From positions 42,324,646-42,388,645 of the forward strand of contig OX463778.1 in NCBI GenBank assembly GCA_949825025.1: DNA of 64,000 nucleotides, given 5' to 3'. Under the pieces are notes generated by a model that was not told the origin of the DNA, made no database searches, and saw nothing but the letters and a program-made list of their open reading frames with translations. Position 1 is the stretch's first letter. Every line of letters begins with the position of its first letter. Positions 1 to 15,000 of this stretch are shown piece after piece. Made by a program: the position numbers and the translations under genes. This DNA comes from Siphlonurus alternatus (taxonomy: Eukaryota > Arthropoda > Insecta > Ephemeroptera > Siphlonuridae).

Positions 1-150
1 AAGGGGGTATTTCGTCCGGGGGTATTTCGTCCGGGAGTATTTCGTCCGGGGATATTTCGTCCGGGAGTATTTCGTCCGGGGGTATTTCGTCCGGTCCGGG
101 CGGGGATATTTGGTCCGGGGGTATTTCGTCCGGGGGTATTTGGTCCGCTT
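1..150. repeat. Minisatellite, about 16-bp unit
   Basis: About nine imperfect head-to-tail copies of a 16-17 bp unit of the form GGGGGTATTTCGTCCG open the window and end near 150. Variants change G to A in the G run, or CGTCC to GGTCC. The array probably continues left of the window edge. No reading frame or flanking inverted repeat suggests a function. Confidence 0.9.
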
Positions 151-170
151 ACCAATATCTCGACGGCCAG

Positions 171-1660
171 GTCTACGTGGCGGGTAGAGAGATGTCGCGA
201 GGATGCAGTCTGCTTCAAAAACCTCGTATTTTAATACTTTGGTCTCTGTCTGGGAAGCTCAGAGATGACATAATATGACATTACATATATATATTAACAA
301 ACAAATAAAATTAGCTATTATTACACTGAGGCTTACAAATAAGTGTTGCTGATCCAGATGTCTCATGTCCTAGAATTACAGCTGGACTCACGCGGTGTAT
401 CGCAATGTCAAGCAGTTAATTGTTACAATTAACAATAATGAAAGTACTTTTTTTTAATTTTTTTTTTCCTCATACACAAATGATGAATCATGATTTATAT
501 TTTGCTCGCAACAAATATCGTATTAATGGGTAAAATAATTAAATGAATAAAATCATGTATTTTTATGGTATCAATCATGCACAGAAATTACGTTTTGTAC
601 AAAATGAGGGATGAGGAATAAATATATAGGTGTAATTACTTTAATTATCATGCATGTCATTATATAAGTATAATAATCAATTCATTGACACCTCTTGCAA
701 AAGAAAAAAAAAACTTGCGGTGTGTTAGCTGTCACATGAATATGACACGTCTATCCCTGATAAATAATTACCTGCAGACCTCCTTTCGCTATGCATAGGT
801 TAAAAAAATGTAGGTTATATTTTAATTAATAACCAGATTACCTAATTAGTAACGATTAAATCAATTTTTAAAAGGAAAAAAATACGTCTATACAAAGGCT
901 CATTTGAAAATCAGCTGTCACAAAAGATTATCACAGTCGCCAATCACTGAAGGAGAATGTCAAGTAAATACAATTATCATACAAGTACGTACAAACAGGA
1001 TTTTAGTGCAAATACGACATGACAACGTGTGGAAATTCTGTAGTCTTGATAAATAAAGTCACGTTTTATTTTGCGATATAAAACTGTAATAGTCTGTAAA
1101 ACAAAAAATAATTATACAATTTCTACTACAATTTTATTTTATGTCATGTGTAATTTATTCGGTATATATAGAATTAGCATTTAGCATTTTTATGTCATTA
1201 TTAAATAAAATTTGATATGTATTTTTATGTGCATATAAATGAATTTTTATCAATTTTATTTCCTGGTAACTGCGAATATTATGTAAAGCCAGACATGTTC
1301 GAGTTGGGGGTATATACGTTGAAAACGGATGCAGACTTTTTTTCCCCCTGTTGATATCAACTAACTGTTTCCTTTGATATATAGTATTGATATTTGATAG
1401 TAATCTTATACTCCAGAAAATATTTTAATATTTTAGTTATAGTGTATAATACAGTATAAGAAAAATAAACATTGATTGATATCATGGACACAAGGGCACA
1501 AAGTGCGAAGAAATAGATTCGAGACAAATTTTTTAATTTGTGAAGGACGAAACCCAGAGGCGCAGAGGTACATGTGTGTTGGTACTTGACAAAGTAAATG
1601 GAACGAGATCGATTAATTGTCAAGGAGGAATTAAAGGTATACAGGCCTCAAATTACAAAT
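171..1660. other. AT-rich non-coding DNA
   Basis: This stretch is strongly AT-rich with short homopolymers. I see no exon-like GC-rich block, no convincing splice-site pair and no long inverted repeat. Confidence 0.6.
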
Positions 1661-1664
1661 TAGA

Positions 1665-1958
1665 CAGTCACCAAGTGATGCTAGAGTTTATAATAAACAT
1701 TCGTATTATTTTTATCCACGCGCGATTCGACCGTCATGCGAAATTGCACTGCAAAGAAGGACCTTGTTGACGTCACAACTCACAGCTATTATATAGCCCC
1801 GATTAGCACTGACCAGTGAGTTGTGACGTACGCAAGGACTTTGACGTGGACAAGGACTAAATTTCTTAAATTGCACCGCCAACTTCGCATGCTTGAACCA
1901 GGCGTGGAGGAAAATCATGCGAATATTAATTATTTACTCTAACAACACTTGGTGACTG
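1665..1958. mobile_element. Hairpin (MITE-like) element, TIR CAGTCACCAAGTG
   Basis: The two halves form an imperfect inverted repeat with arms of roughly 120-140 bp around a short AT-rich centre near 1790-1815. The left end reads CAGTCACCAAGTG and the right end is its complement, CACTTGGTGACTG. The arms carry GACGTCAC-type sequence next to the centre. There is no coding potential, so this is a non-autonomous foldback element. I see no clear target duplication. The CAG start would fit a hAT-type end, but that is inference. Confidence 0.7.
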
Positions 1959-2404
1959 TCAGTGACTGGGTAAGTTATATTATTATATAATTTAATTATT
2001 ATAAATAGGTTCATTTGTTATCTCTTCAGGATTGTTGCCCTTGGCCTTCGAAGCACAAGCATTAAATAATGTCGATCCATTAATTGTTTGAATTTATTTA
2101 TAAAAATGAATAATTTTTATTAATTTTTATTTTCAGACATAATATTATAGAAATACAATACAAAGAAATAATTTCGAATTCACTCTGATAAAATTTAGAC
2201 TCACGCGCAGTCCTGTAATTAATTTTAAAAAATAAGCAAATTTATAAAAATATTTTGATTGACAAAAAGAGCTTGTAATTCTACTTTGTATTTTGTATAG
2301 GTATGAATTTACCATCATATAATATTAAAATATAATCTTATTATAAATTATATCAATGATTTGTTTTAAGAATCTCAAAACATGTTTGTCATTATATTAT
2401 GTAT

Positions 2405-2772
2405 AGTGGAGTATCGACTCTAAAAATTTTTATTGAAGAAATGGATTGAGGATGCAAAGATTGCAAAGTTATTATAATCTGATTTTTTTTTTTTCAGATT
2501 TTTTTAGAGCCCGGGAACTATTTTTAAGCAATTATTGAAAGTACAGAGAACGTGACGCCTCTGCAATGGTCGCCTTGTCTCTTAATAAAAGCATCTCAAT
2601 TCCTTGATAAAAGGATAGGACCTATAAAGGGGGCGTGGGTTCAAACCAGACCTCGGCAAAACTTTTTAGCAAAACTTCCCGGTTTCTAAAATATCTGAAA
2701 AAAATCAGAGTGGCATAACTTTGCACCCTCTATCCATTTTTGCAATACAAAATTTTAGGTCGATACTCTATT
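2405..2772. mobile_element. Hairpin family, subtype A, copy 1 (diverged)
   Basis: Imperfect palindrome starting GTGGAGTATCGAC and ending GTCGATACTCTA. It shares its inner core (TTTTTCAGATTTTTT, AGAGCCCGGGAACTATTTTTAA, ATTATTGAAAGT) with the copies near 22.6, 24.2 and 38.6 kb, but is the most diverged. It has no reading frame. The other copies and the variable ends are described at 22556, 22097 and 40565. Confidence 0.75.
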
Positions 2773-3005
2773 ATATAATATTTACATGGAGTATACATAC
2801 AGTAATATAAAAAAAAACTTTAAATAAATTTATTGTTCCTTTCAAATCTCAAATTACATTTTAATACTAAAACATTCACTTTCTGAGGGTAAAAAAATTA
2901 ATTTACTCAATTTAGTACACGCACATGGTAATTTGTTAAATTTTATGTTAATCGCAATTGCGAATCGTATATAATATGCAATGATAGTCAATTAAGCCTA
3001 ACTGT

Positions 3006-3011
3006 TTTATT
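3006..3011 (-). terminator. Putative polyadenylation signal of the coiled-coil gene
   Basis: AATAAA on the minus strand, about 55 bases after the proposed stop codon at 3065-3067. The position suits cleavage of the coiled-coil transcript. In DNA this AT-rich the hexamer occurs often by chance, so the call rests on location. Confidence 0.4.
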
Positions 3012-3064
3012 GAAAATAAAGCAATTATTTGTTTTCCATTTAATACGAACAGCATTTAACGTTT

Positions 3065-6000
3065 TCACGCGAGCTCGTCGGGCGCTAGTTCTTTGCCGAG
3101 CACTGAGGCGCAAGATGAAAGGGACGAGGCGTGTGGCCACAAACTGATGAGGCTAAAGTAGCTATCACCACGTAACGCTGCCGTTGGGGCTACAGTCATA
3201 GAGCGCGCGCTTTAATCGTTAACAGTGGTGTTAACACCAACGTAAGTGATTAAGTCTGTAGTCTGTAGAACAAGCTGTTAAAAATAAGGTTAAAGAGACG
3301 CAGTCTACCTCGTTATAACCATTAATGTTTCTCTTCCTTTCTAATTACCTGAAATACAACAGCAAATAGTTTATTTCAGAAAATTAGAATATTCACCTGG
3401 TATATATGTCATCTCCATCGAAACTTGTTTTTTTATGTCACTAATTGATATCATAAATCATTTTGATTTGACACAATATTCATAATTATATATTGATATA
3501 ATTAAAACATTAAAGATGTGAATGAAATAAACAACAGTGCGTTGTAAAATTTGACTACAGAATATAGAATTCCTGGTGTAAAATTTAATTACTTTCAAAT
3601 AATGTATTACAACTAACTTAAATTTGTGCAATAAAAAAAATGCAAATTTTGGATTAAATTAACTATTGTTAATTACACGAACGAAAAACTTTAATCGGAA
3701 GATGCGTAAGCAAATTTTTAGCAAGTACAGTGACAAAATTTATTACTTTTTCTATCGCCGTATAACTGCAAAATTTAAATCGGAAAGCTTGCAGCTGTTT
3801 TTTTGGGGAAAAAATCCTATTATATGTATATATATGTACATACATACACACACGCACACAGAACATGATATATTTTGATAGACCAGTCATGCAGTCTCAT
3901 GCAGAAGTTGTCTTGAACATGTCGATCAATTTTTTTATGTTTATACCTTTTGGTGCAAGTGGCGAGACAGTGTCCCATATCATGCTCGGCCCCGCTGTGG
4001 CTCCACCTTGCACCCTGTAACTTGATGTATCGCTACGACCCGCTGCTCACCATGGTAATGGTATAGCTCCTAGCCCACCCGGCACTCCGGGGTCACTGAC
4101 GGAGGCGGCGCTTGCTCTGCCTGCCTGCTCGGCCCGGCGCCGTAATCGATGGCGCGCGGGCGTGTGGGCAGATGCTGGAGCGGAGCCATGACAACCGAGC
4201 CGAGCACACAGCATCATCCCCCGCGATACTCAACCCTCAACCCCTGCCACTTCACTCCCCAGAACGCACGCACGCTATAGCTAAACAGACTTGCTTCCAA
4301 TGTGTTGCAACTTAGACGTCCTCTTAGCAGCTAGCGCACAGATTCAACACTCTGGTTATGATATATATTTATGTCTCTCATTTTGATTAAGTCTTTATAG
4401 TCCTCACTCCAAAAACGTGCTTAGTCGTTAGTGTCAGAACTGCATAAAGTATGTCAATTGGTGATTGAGGTATTGAATTTCTCTTCAACGTCTCTTGAAC
4501 GAAAAATTAAGTTCTTCAGTCTATAATTATATGCATGGTAAATAATTGTAAGAATTGAATTAATACAATTATAAAAAGTTACATAATGCATGAAATGTCT
4601 ATATAAGCTATAAAATATTATAATATATACACGTATGATCAGTGAAACTTCATTTAAACTTTTAAAATTATTTTGTACTACATAAGTATTTAATGTAGCT
4701 GCCATATATAAATAATTATTTTTCATGTCGTTTTCTACCTTTGCAGTAAGTCACAGGATCCATTGTAGTATCTGTCAGGGAGGCAGAGGGGTCAGTAATG
4801 GGTGTATTTATTTAAAAACTTAGTCTTTGACAATCTCGGGGAGCATCGGAAATGGTGTACCGAATAGTGCTCACCTGGACACGGCGGCCCGCATCTCCTT
4901 GATAGCGAGCACTAAGACACACGGCTCCTCCCCGGCCTGCGGGGGCAGCAACCGCCCTAGCACGCGTATCAGCTGCTCTTCCTCAGCGCGCACGGTCTCT
5001 GCAAAACAGAGTGGTATACAGTGACGTCATGACATGTAACAAAGGAGTATTTTGGTCCAATAAAACATCGATTTGCTTTCATTGAAATGCCGTCTCTTCC
5101 GATCTTCTCTATACACTAATCAAATATTGTTTTACAAGTTACAGGAAAATTTTCTTACTATAGTTTTATTTTTATTCAAGTAAATTGAAGATATAGAAGA
5201 GATTGAAGATTGAAGAGAGATTATTTCTTACGCATACACTTAAAGGTGCCTGAAAGTCCTGTTCTTACGTAAAAATGTATGAAAGCAGCTTTAAAATTTA
5301 ACATTTCGTATTAAATTAGAGCATGCGTTAAGTCCAAGAAACTTTGAGAAGAGAGAAGATTGAAAAAAAAAAAATTTGAGATATAGGGTTGTTCAGATGT
5401 ACAGAATTTCTTAATCAATAAATGCAATACACTGCATTCATTAATACAGAGAGCAGAGAAAGAAACAAAATTTAGCCAATATAAAATATATTAATATACA
5501 TTAAAGACACAATCCTCTAATGATAATCTTATAAAAACGGCAAAAAATAAAGTAAAGGCATCATGGTCCATAATTAACGAAAACTCAAAAACATCTGAAA
5601 AAAAGTATATTAAATCAGTACAGTTCAATGACACTGTAGAAAACAACCCATTAAAAATTGCCCAAAAATTAAATGAACAATTTTGCTATGCCGCGCAGGA
5701 ACTTTCCAACAAAATAAAAACATCACACAAAACAATAAACACAAATAATACTAAAGATTATATTAAAATGCAAATTCAGCCAATAAGTACAAAAGATGTC
5801 CTGAAAGTTATACACTCACATAAAAACAAAACTGCTGCTGGTATTGACGAAATCCCTATCTCAATATTAAAAGCCTGTGCCAATCATATCGCCGCTCCGC
5901 TTCAAAATATAATAAACTCTTGTTTCCATCAGGGTATCTTTCCCACCGCGCTCAAAACGGCGAGAGTAACACCCTTACCTAAGAAGGGAAACTCAATATT

Positions 6001-9000
6001 ATCAGAAAATTTCAGACCAATAGCAGTATTGTCAGCTTTCTCAAAAATAATAGAAACCGTATTTCGCATACAACTTGAAGAACACCTACAAGCTAACAAC
6101 ATTTTGTCAAAAACACAACACAGCTATAAAAAGAATAAATCCACAACAACCGCAGTATATACATTACTCAAGCCAGTTTTCGATGCATTGCAAGCAAAAA
6201 AATTAGTCACATGCACCTTTTTTGATTTTTCAAAGGCTTTTGATATGCTGGACCACGAATTATTATGCAAAAAATTAGAAACGTATGGGGTACAAGGGAG
6301 AGAAAAAATTTTATTAAATCTTTTTTAACGAACAGGTCACAAATAGTGTCCTTCTTGTACGAAACAGACAATGAATTACTATGTGCAATGTCCAAGGAAC
6401 TCAAAACAACCCTAGGGGTCCCACAGGGGTCCTCCCTTAGCCCGATACTGTACGCAATAGCCACCAACGATCTGTCAGATGCGATAACAGAGGACGACAA
6501 AGTGCAGTACGCGGATGATACCGCATGCGCCACCATCGCAACCACTGTTTCGCAACTCACAGAGAAAGCATGTAAAACTACGGAGGAACTCACAGACTGG
6601 AGTTCAGAGAACAAACTATTACTCAACCCACAAAAAACTACATTCATACATTTTAAATCAAAAGGCAAAGAACATAATTTCACCCCACGCATAACAATTC
6701 AATCACAAAACATAAAAAAAGTTACGGAAGTAAAATACTTAATAGGTGTAACAATAACAGACGACCTATAATGGTCGGCACATATAAACTCAAAGGCAAA
6801 ATGTATCGCAAAAGGAATTCACGTGTTAAGAAATGTTAATAAAAAATTGTCAGAAAACTTAAATAAACAATTGTATTATGCACATGTACACGCGCATCTT
6901 TTATATGCTGTAATATTATGGGGGAACACAAAAGATGCTAGTACACTATTTTCACTACAAAAATCAGCACTTAAGGTAATTTATAATCTCAAAAAAACAG
7001 AGTCATGTAAAAAAACTTTTATGCAACAAAAAATCCTAACATTGCCTTCTTTGTATATACTAGAAAGTGCAAAATTTGTAAGAAATCAACCCGATCTTTT
7101 TGAAACTAACGCCACCCTTCATACTCATAATACAAGAATCAGAAATGATCCTCACCTTCCAAAAAATTTCAAATGTCCTCATTTTGACCTTATAACAATT
7201 TATAATAAACTGCCAACGGCAATTAAAAATATTGACTGTAATAAAAAATTTGCGAAAGAACTAAAAAAGTTTCTATTAGCGCACCAGTTTTATTCAGTAA
7301 AAGAATATATCAATCTTAAGAATACAACATAGCGGATAAATGCCACTATGATGTATTATCTTGATTTATATATGAGTATGAATGTTATTTTAATGTTTGC
7401 TTTAATTGTTTTAATATTTCTAAGTGCATATAATATTGTATCATGTTTAATTTTTAAGTTATATTTATAAGTTTTTTTGTCTCTATGTTGTATTATGTAC
7501 AGCCACAAGAGAAATAAATAAATAAATAAATTATTATATTAAAATGAAAATTATTTTACGACAGATGATGCTATATACTCATCAGTGGCTGACTCGAATC
7601 AGTGATTGTTTTTGAAAAAATTAATACCTATTACCTATTATTATTATTATTTTTTAATCAAACCCTATTGGGTACTTCTATTTACTAATTACATACTACT
7701 TTGAAACCCCGAACCTTCCGAAACCCTAACTTGAGCGTTTCGCGGGCTCTTCCGGAACGGGGGCGGCCACGGCCTTGCAAATCCATCCCGGCATTTGCCT
7801 GCGGCTGAGGGAAACGTGGAAACCTCAGCCAGGATGGACGCTACAGCTTTTGTCAATGAACTGGAAGTGCAATGGTCCAAAGCCAGGGGAACCACATTAC
7901 ATAGTGGAAAAGCGCAACGATTTACCCCTGGGTGGGAAACATGGTTTTTGTTGAAACCTATAATTATAGTAACTAGCAAAAAAGTTTAGCAAAAGCATCA
8001 TTTTTTTGTTTGTTTAATCTTGTCTTTTTGCAGTGCTTATGTTTATGAATTTACTTAAGTTTTGATTGAAAGCTATATAGATTTTTTTTAGTTTTGCCAA
8101 CGTTTATTAAATTCTATCGGAGGGAACCGGAAAGCAAAATGTGGAAGAGGGGCTTTGAAATCAGAATAAACCGGAAAGCAAAACATGATTTCTAATGAAG
8201 TGCAAATCAACCCCTCCCCCGAAATTTTGTTTCAATTTTAGTTATTTTATCATAACATTAATTGACCTTAAGGATAAATTTGATTTGCATCCCTGAATCT
8301 GCGCCTAACGTATCTTAACGAGAGAAATGTAGTAAAATGTATACAAAATTGGCTTTTTATGCTTATACAAGACTTATGATTACATATATTGATTATCAGA
8401 CACCTTACAACGTCACAACTTACCGATGAGTCGCTGTGCACACATGTTCTGTCGCTCGCACTCCAGCACCGCTTGCGACGCAAGAAGCTCCACACGAGGT
8501 TTCAGTTTGAGAATATGGCGCTCCGTCATTGCTTGTCTCTCATCCACCTGTATATAGCAACGTCTATAATGTCAGAACATCATTCAGTTGGCTGATTGAA
8601 GAATAGTTACCATTTTATCCAAGAAGTCTGCCGGGGATTCATCCAGTGATTCCATGCCAATGGGAAGCATGCCGGAATCATGCTGTTATATATATAAAAA
8701 AAACAACAAACATTGGTATGAAATTTACAAAAAGAATCGAAGGGATTGAAGTGGGTGACACTCACAAGTGCGCGAAACTCGTCACCGAGTGAAGCGGGGG
8801 CTGAATTTTCCGCTAATTCCGCACTTGACATCATTGAGTTGTTGTTGAGATAAGTCGCCATCAGCACGCGCTGCAATTCGTCTGAATCGTCGTCCTCACA
8901 CTCTGCAACCGCTCCCAGCTGTAGACACAAATAATATTATTCACCTTCCAAACTCATTTTTCATGCAAAAGATTATTCTTGATAATTCAGTACAAATTTT

Positions 9001-9006
9001 TAATTT

Positions 9007-9063
<57 letters not shown>

Positions 9064-12000
9064 AATCTTTATAAAGATCTTTTGTTTAATATTTTACAGC
9101 TTTATAGCAAAAAAAGGATTTTCTACAGAAAATTGAAACCTTAAAGTGAGAAAGAATATTATAAGAAACAAGCCTGGATCAGTATAAAATTAATAACATC
9201 AGTTCGAAGGTTCGAAGCGCTTCCTAGCTCGAAAAGTTGCATACTTTACAGGCGCTTACACATCTCCTTTTGATGGTTGCCTGTTAAACTAAATTCAAAT
9301 TCTCACTTTTGTATTCGATATAATAGTCATATAATAGATATAATACTAGTCAATATAAGTGCTTTTTGTATCAAATTGTTTAAGGATTGTATTTGAACTA
9401 TTTACACTGTTAAGCCATTTATTATACGCTCGATCACACTGCTAATAAAATATAAATCAAATGAAAATTTCAATTCTATAACCACATTATACTGATGTAG
9501 GTAGATAGTTCACAATACATGTTATTAAACATTAAATTAACAAAAAAAAAAAAATCAATATAAAAATGTTGATTTAAAGGCAAGTTGCTGATAGCTCTAT
9601 CCAAAATTTGAACATTCAGAACCTTCATAACTTAATAATTACTACTATATACTGATGATAACACTGCATGCATATGTTAATCAAATCAATCGTGCAACTG
9701 TATTCAGTAATTAAAGAGGGCATATGCAACAAAAACATTTTTAACTTAATTCAAATCCGTAGTGACGTCACTTTCAATTATTATTTTACAAAATAAATAT
9801 TATTGCTTGTAACATTTAAAAACATTATTTTTATAACGTAAAAATATAACTTGATTTTTAATTAGTATACTAGAATGAATATTTTTAAGGCATACTTTGA
9901 CAGCTAGCTCTCAAATGCAAGACTGTATAAATGAGTGAGAGTTTACCATGCTGACGAGGGCACTGGAGGCGCTGGCGGGTCCTGAGGTTGCTGCAGAGCT
10001 CGCGCTCGTAACCATCAACAGCTGTCGCTTGAGGCCCTTAATCTTGTCCTGCAGCACTTCTTTGTCCAGCCGCGCATGCTGTAACATTGTTAAATTAAAA
10101 AGAAGAGCCATCAGAATGTTTAAAAAAACAAATAAAGAGTAGACGCCGTTCATTGTTCAACGCACAAAATATTTTCAGTTTACTGAAGAAAAACATAATA
10201 TAGGATATTATGACGACAGGGTCAGGTTAATCAGAACTTACAATTCGAACTCTCATAAAACCGTACAGCATGACAATTAATGAACTTCCTAGCTGGCGTG
10301 ATATATCTCGTGAGAGTGTAATTTATACATCTCTACGTATATGGTAACTATGATAAAAAAAAATGTACTCAATCGTTGCACAAATCTTACCTCAATCTCC
10401 TCAGCCTTGTCTCGCAGCTTGCAGTCCTGCTCCTTGATGAGGCTAAGTGCCTCCTCGTGCTTACTAGCACGCGCCGCGTCCTGCTGCTTGAGTGTCTGCA
10501 CTTTGAACACCAGCACCGCCGAGCTGCGTTCAGCCTCTGCCTGCTGCAAGCGAGCTATCTCTGCCTCATCGCTTAGTTCCAGGACCTGCATGGACAAAAC
10601 CTTTCATTAAGAACTGAGGTCAGGGACCGTACAGTTTGTGCTGTACAAACTGATATCTAACAACACGATGGAAAAATTAATTACAGTGACATTAATAACT
10701 ACATCAATAAGCGAACATCATGGTTATAGTTTGTAAATAATTTACTTAATTGTTATTAATATTGTCCACATTAAATGGCTACTTTTTTAAAATATTGCAC
10801 GAGCATTTATGCGCATACAATATTATAATTTTAATAATTTAGGAGTTCTTGAAAGTATTAGACATTTAATAATAATAATAATATAATATATTTTGTAATA
10901 ACAATCACGTGGTGAATAAACGATTCTTTTATCATTACATTATTTATGATCGCAATAAACTAAAATTTCATAAAAAAAACATTTAAAAAACTGAAAATTC
11001 ACAAGAGACATAATAATATTAAAAAGTATAAAAGTAGCTAGCTCTTCAAGATATATTTTTTTAGCTTGGAGCTTGTCACACACCTTCGCCTCTGCATCCT
11101 CGAGCTCTCGTTGCAGCGTGGTGCGTTCAATCTCGAGAAGACGTATTTGCGCTTTAAGCTCGGCCCGCACAGTCTCTGCGTGCGTAAGGCTCTCCTGCAA
11201 CTCGTCTCGCTCGCGTCGCACGTCCGTCTGCTGACGCTCTTGCTCTAATAGCGACCGGTCGCGGTCCGCTTCGCGTTCCTTGCTGCACAATGAACGTAAT
11301 ATAAGGGACGGCATAAGTGCATCTACGAAGTTTTAGGTAAATCCATTATTCAATTTGTATATTATATTTTTATATAATAAAAAAGAAGAGACCCATCATG
11401 TCTTTAAATTTTATGATTATATTTTTTTATCACTTAAATCAGAAATTTATTGAAAATTAATAAATTACAACATCTTTGTTTTAAAATTTTATTGTTGTTT
11501 TATTATAATACACGTGCATAATACCCACATTGAATATAGTATGACCTCTAATATATGTTGTTTTTTTTTCTAATTTTTACACAACTTAATCTAATTAAAG
11601 TGAATGGTTGCTATATACCTGAAGTTGCACTGTAGGGCATTGACCTGTAAGGTAAAGAGGGTAGAAAGAGGCTAGTACTCACGCTCGCTCGAGGGAGGCC
11701 TGGAGGCGGTCGATCTCCATGCTGAGGCTAGCGTTGCTCTGCTCACATAGCAGCAGCCGCTGCTCCACGTGACGTACTCTCTCCTGATGCTGCGAAACCT
11801 GGTCCTGCAGCTCCGCACGGCTCGGCAACCTGACACACAATACACGTGTCAGCCCACGTGCCCTGCACAATTCACATTTACATGCAGTATATATTCTACT
11901 TACGAGAGACCTTCCAAGTCATCTTCAAAGATGGATTCATCTAAGGAGAGAAGAAACGAGAATATCTCAATATTGTGTATACAATTACATGCATTTGTAT

Positions 12001-15000
12001 GTTAATTATAACTAAACTTGTAAACGTACTTTGGGAGATGGTTCTTATCAGGTCATTGGCATTCTTGACGTTGTTTGGTGTTGAAGTCGCTCTGGGTGGA
12101 GGTCTGTGAAAATTAATTTAATATTTTCATCTACAATTTACGACAGGTACTTTGCACATTACAACCTCATTTAACAATGTTTAATGATATATAAATATCG
12201 TATTATATGTTTTTTTTTTAATAAAAATCATTTAATCATAATTCTATATAATTGAAAAAAATTGGATCAATAATAAAATAAATTCAGAATATGTAATACG
12301 AATTATCTATATTTTTTTAAGATTTGTTATTCATCACAATATTCACAATACTCTTATAATCTTAAATAAATATATACACAGTATTATAAATTATAACTGC
12401 AAGTCAGGCATGAGTTAAAATAAGATTAAATTTTTACTTTTAATCTGCCTAGTCTCTGGTTTATTCTATTTAGTAAATGATAAAACAGCCGAGAGTATAT
12501 TATATACATAAGGAAACAGGCGCGGAGCGGATCCAAGGGGGGGGTGATGGGGGCGATCGCCCCCCCCCCCCCCCAAAGGTCCCAAAATACATTGAAGGTA
12601 TTACCACCCCCCACCCATCGTCCCCCCCTCCCACTCCAAAATTTAACATTGCGGGATAGGGCACCGCCACCCCCCCCCCCCCCAAAGCCGCGGGCTGGAT
12701 CCGCCCTTGTAAGGAAAGGTATATATAATAATTAAGGTTATGAACTATATAGAAGATCAACTTCCTTATCTCACAACGTTTTTTTCTTAAATTTACTACA
12801 TTAAATGGGTATTATCTCGCAGTTTATGTGAACGACCTAAAGAAAATCCACCATTATAACTTATTCATATATACAGTATAGATGCATGAATGAAGGAATT
12901 GTCGAATGTCGTGTTTTGAGTGAAATTCAAAACGTTTGCTACCGCCGCGCACACTAAAAGTAGGTCTGTATTTTATCTGACTGGCGAGGAGGAGGAGGCA
13001 CGACTGGTTTGCGTGGGATTAAATCACGACAGAAAGGTCTCTGTGAAGCTTAGAGTGGAAGACAGCAAGGTAAAAATATTCCGTAATAATCACTGCAATA
13101 AATTCTGTAATAAATTTTTACGAAGCGCAATATACTACTCACGCGGTAATTTTCTCATGCCTCCACAGTTCATCACATCGTGCACACAAAATTATTATTT
13201 TACATTTATATATAAAAAAAAAAATTAATTTTGCGAACTTTTCTATTTATAATATATATAAATCGTTCTATACATAATATATTATGATATTTTTAACAGA
13301 GAAATATGTAAAATATGTTGTTACAATATAATCCACTTAGATACATGAATGGCAGGTGCATGGCTGCATTTCACTGCTGGTGCATGTTACACCCTTGAAA
13401 TGTTATGTATATATTATATATCATTAGGTCACTAACCATTAGCAGCTAGTTAAAAAATATAGGCTATATAGTGAATTATATAGCAACATGAGAGTAAATT
13501 CTAAATAAGATTTAAAAAAAATAATGTATGTAGTCCTGGAGGCATAACAATTAATTTTAAAATTACATGCCTCCCTCAGTAATATTGCAAAAAAGGTAAT
13601 TAATTGAGTACATGTACTCATTATTTTGTTCATTCTGATTCGGTTTCATATAGTAAAATATACAGCATAATAAATTAGTTAAGAATTTGAATTAAACATG
13701 AATTGCAGCACCCGTATATAATTCAATTGTGCACAAATTGTGCTCCTCCCTAATTAATCATCGTGTAACGTGTGATGTAGGTTAAAGTAGATTATATATA
13801 CTCTATTAGCTTAACTGCAACAACGTTTATATTTAGTGACTTTATTAATATACGTGTTGAGTTGTTTATTGCAGATTCATTGCTGCGGGAATCCCACAGG
13901 TCTCGTCGTTGCATGAGCACGACTTGCTGAAGTACGTAACTGCAATGTACGCACGTTATCATACTTGGGCCCAGCTTATCACACCAACCAGATTCCTGCT
14001 CTTCTTTTCTACCAGACCACAGAATAGGTGAGCAGACAAACGAGAAGATAACGGCGAACATTTGCCACATTTCTGTTTGGCACGCAAGACGCAAGCACAA
14101 GAGAAATGATGGTCACCAAATGGTTTGAAAATAAATATATATTGTACTAATTTTTTTTTAACAAAAATGCAAGCGTATGAAAATTAGTATATATGCAGGC
14201 AGATGTCAAGTTACTAATAAATAAACTAAAATAAATGTAACAGAACAAAAAATTCAATTAATTGTTGATTGAATGATACAATGGTTGTTTTAATTAACAC
14301 ATTACTATAAAAAAAAACTAACTTCTCAAGTAAGAAAATATGAATCGAATAGATTTAGAATACAAAACATATACAACAGGAAACAAATTAAACCACAATA
14401 CAGGAAAGGGGCACCTTGCATTGCAATATAATTGATAATAGACCAAAACTGCGGACTGATGAGGCGACTGCTGCATGGTGCTACAGTGGTCCACGTATAC
14501 TGACCAGAGGAAGCTACAAATGTACAGCATCATGAACCGTCTTACTTGGAGGTGGGAAGTTGCGGGACGACCTCGAGGAAAGCCCGCGTGACGTAGCGTT
14601 GTCCGGGGAACACCGTCTCCACCTCACACAAAGGTGTGCCCCCTCCAGCCGAGGCGGCACTCATGGCCCGTAACAAAACTAGTTCACTTAATTTCTTAAG
14701 TTATATAGTTTGCTCCTCGCGGCCCTGCACCGCGCTGAGCACTGATATGCCGCCGAACAGCGCCAGTCGCTACGTACCACGATATCACACGTACTTCCTC
14801 TACTTTGCCCCGCTCGCAACAGCTTGAAAGTGGGGGGAAAGGAGAAGGGAGCGATTCAAAACACTTTCGCCAGCAGATAACAACAGATCGTAGGTACATA
14901 AAATGATAAGAACTATATTTTCTCTAATTTTAAAATACACTGCTTTTATTTATTGACCATTAAAACATGCTACTCTTGAGTCTCGATGAAGTTTAAAGTT

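Noticed and set aside
1..150. Regular short repeats resembling a CRISPR array
   Set aside because: The units are directly adjacent without unique spacers, and the genome is eukaryotic; it is a minisatellite.
12426..12760. Gly/Pro-rich ORFs on both strands
   Set aside because: They are translations of long C and G homopolymers in a small inverted-repeat element.
14700..14825. Exon-like run LALFGGISVLSAVQGREEQ
   Set aside because: Codon-like and GC-rich, but it runs into an in-frame stop, lacks a donor and does not fit the phases of the coiled-coil gene; left as a possible UTR.
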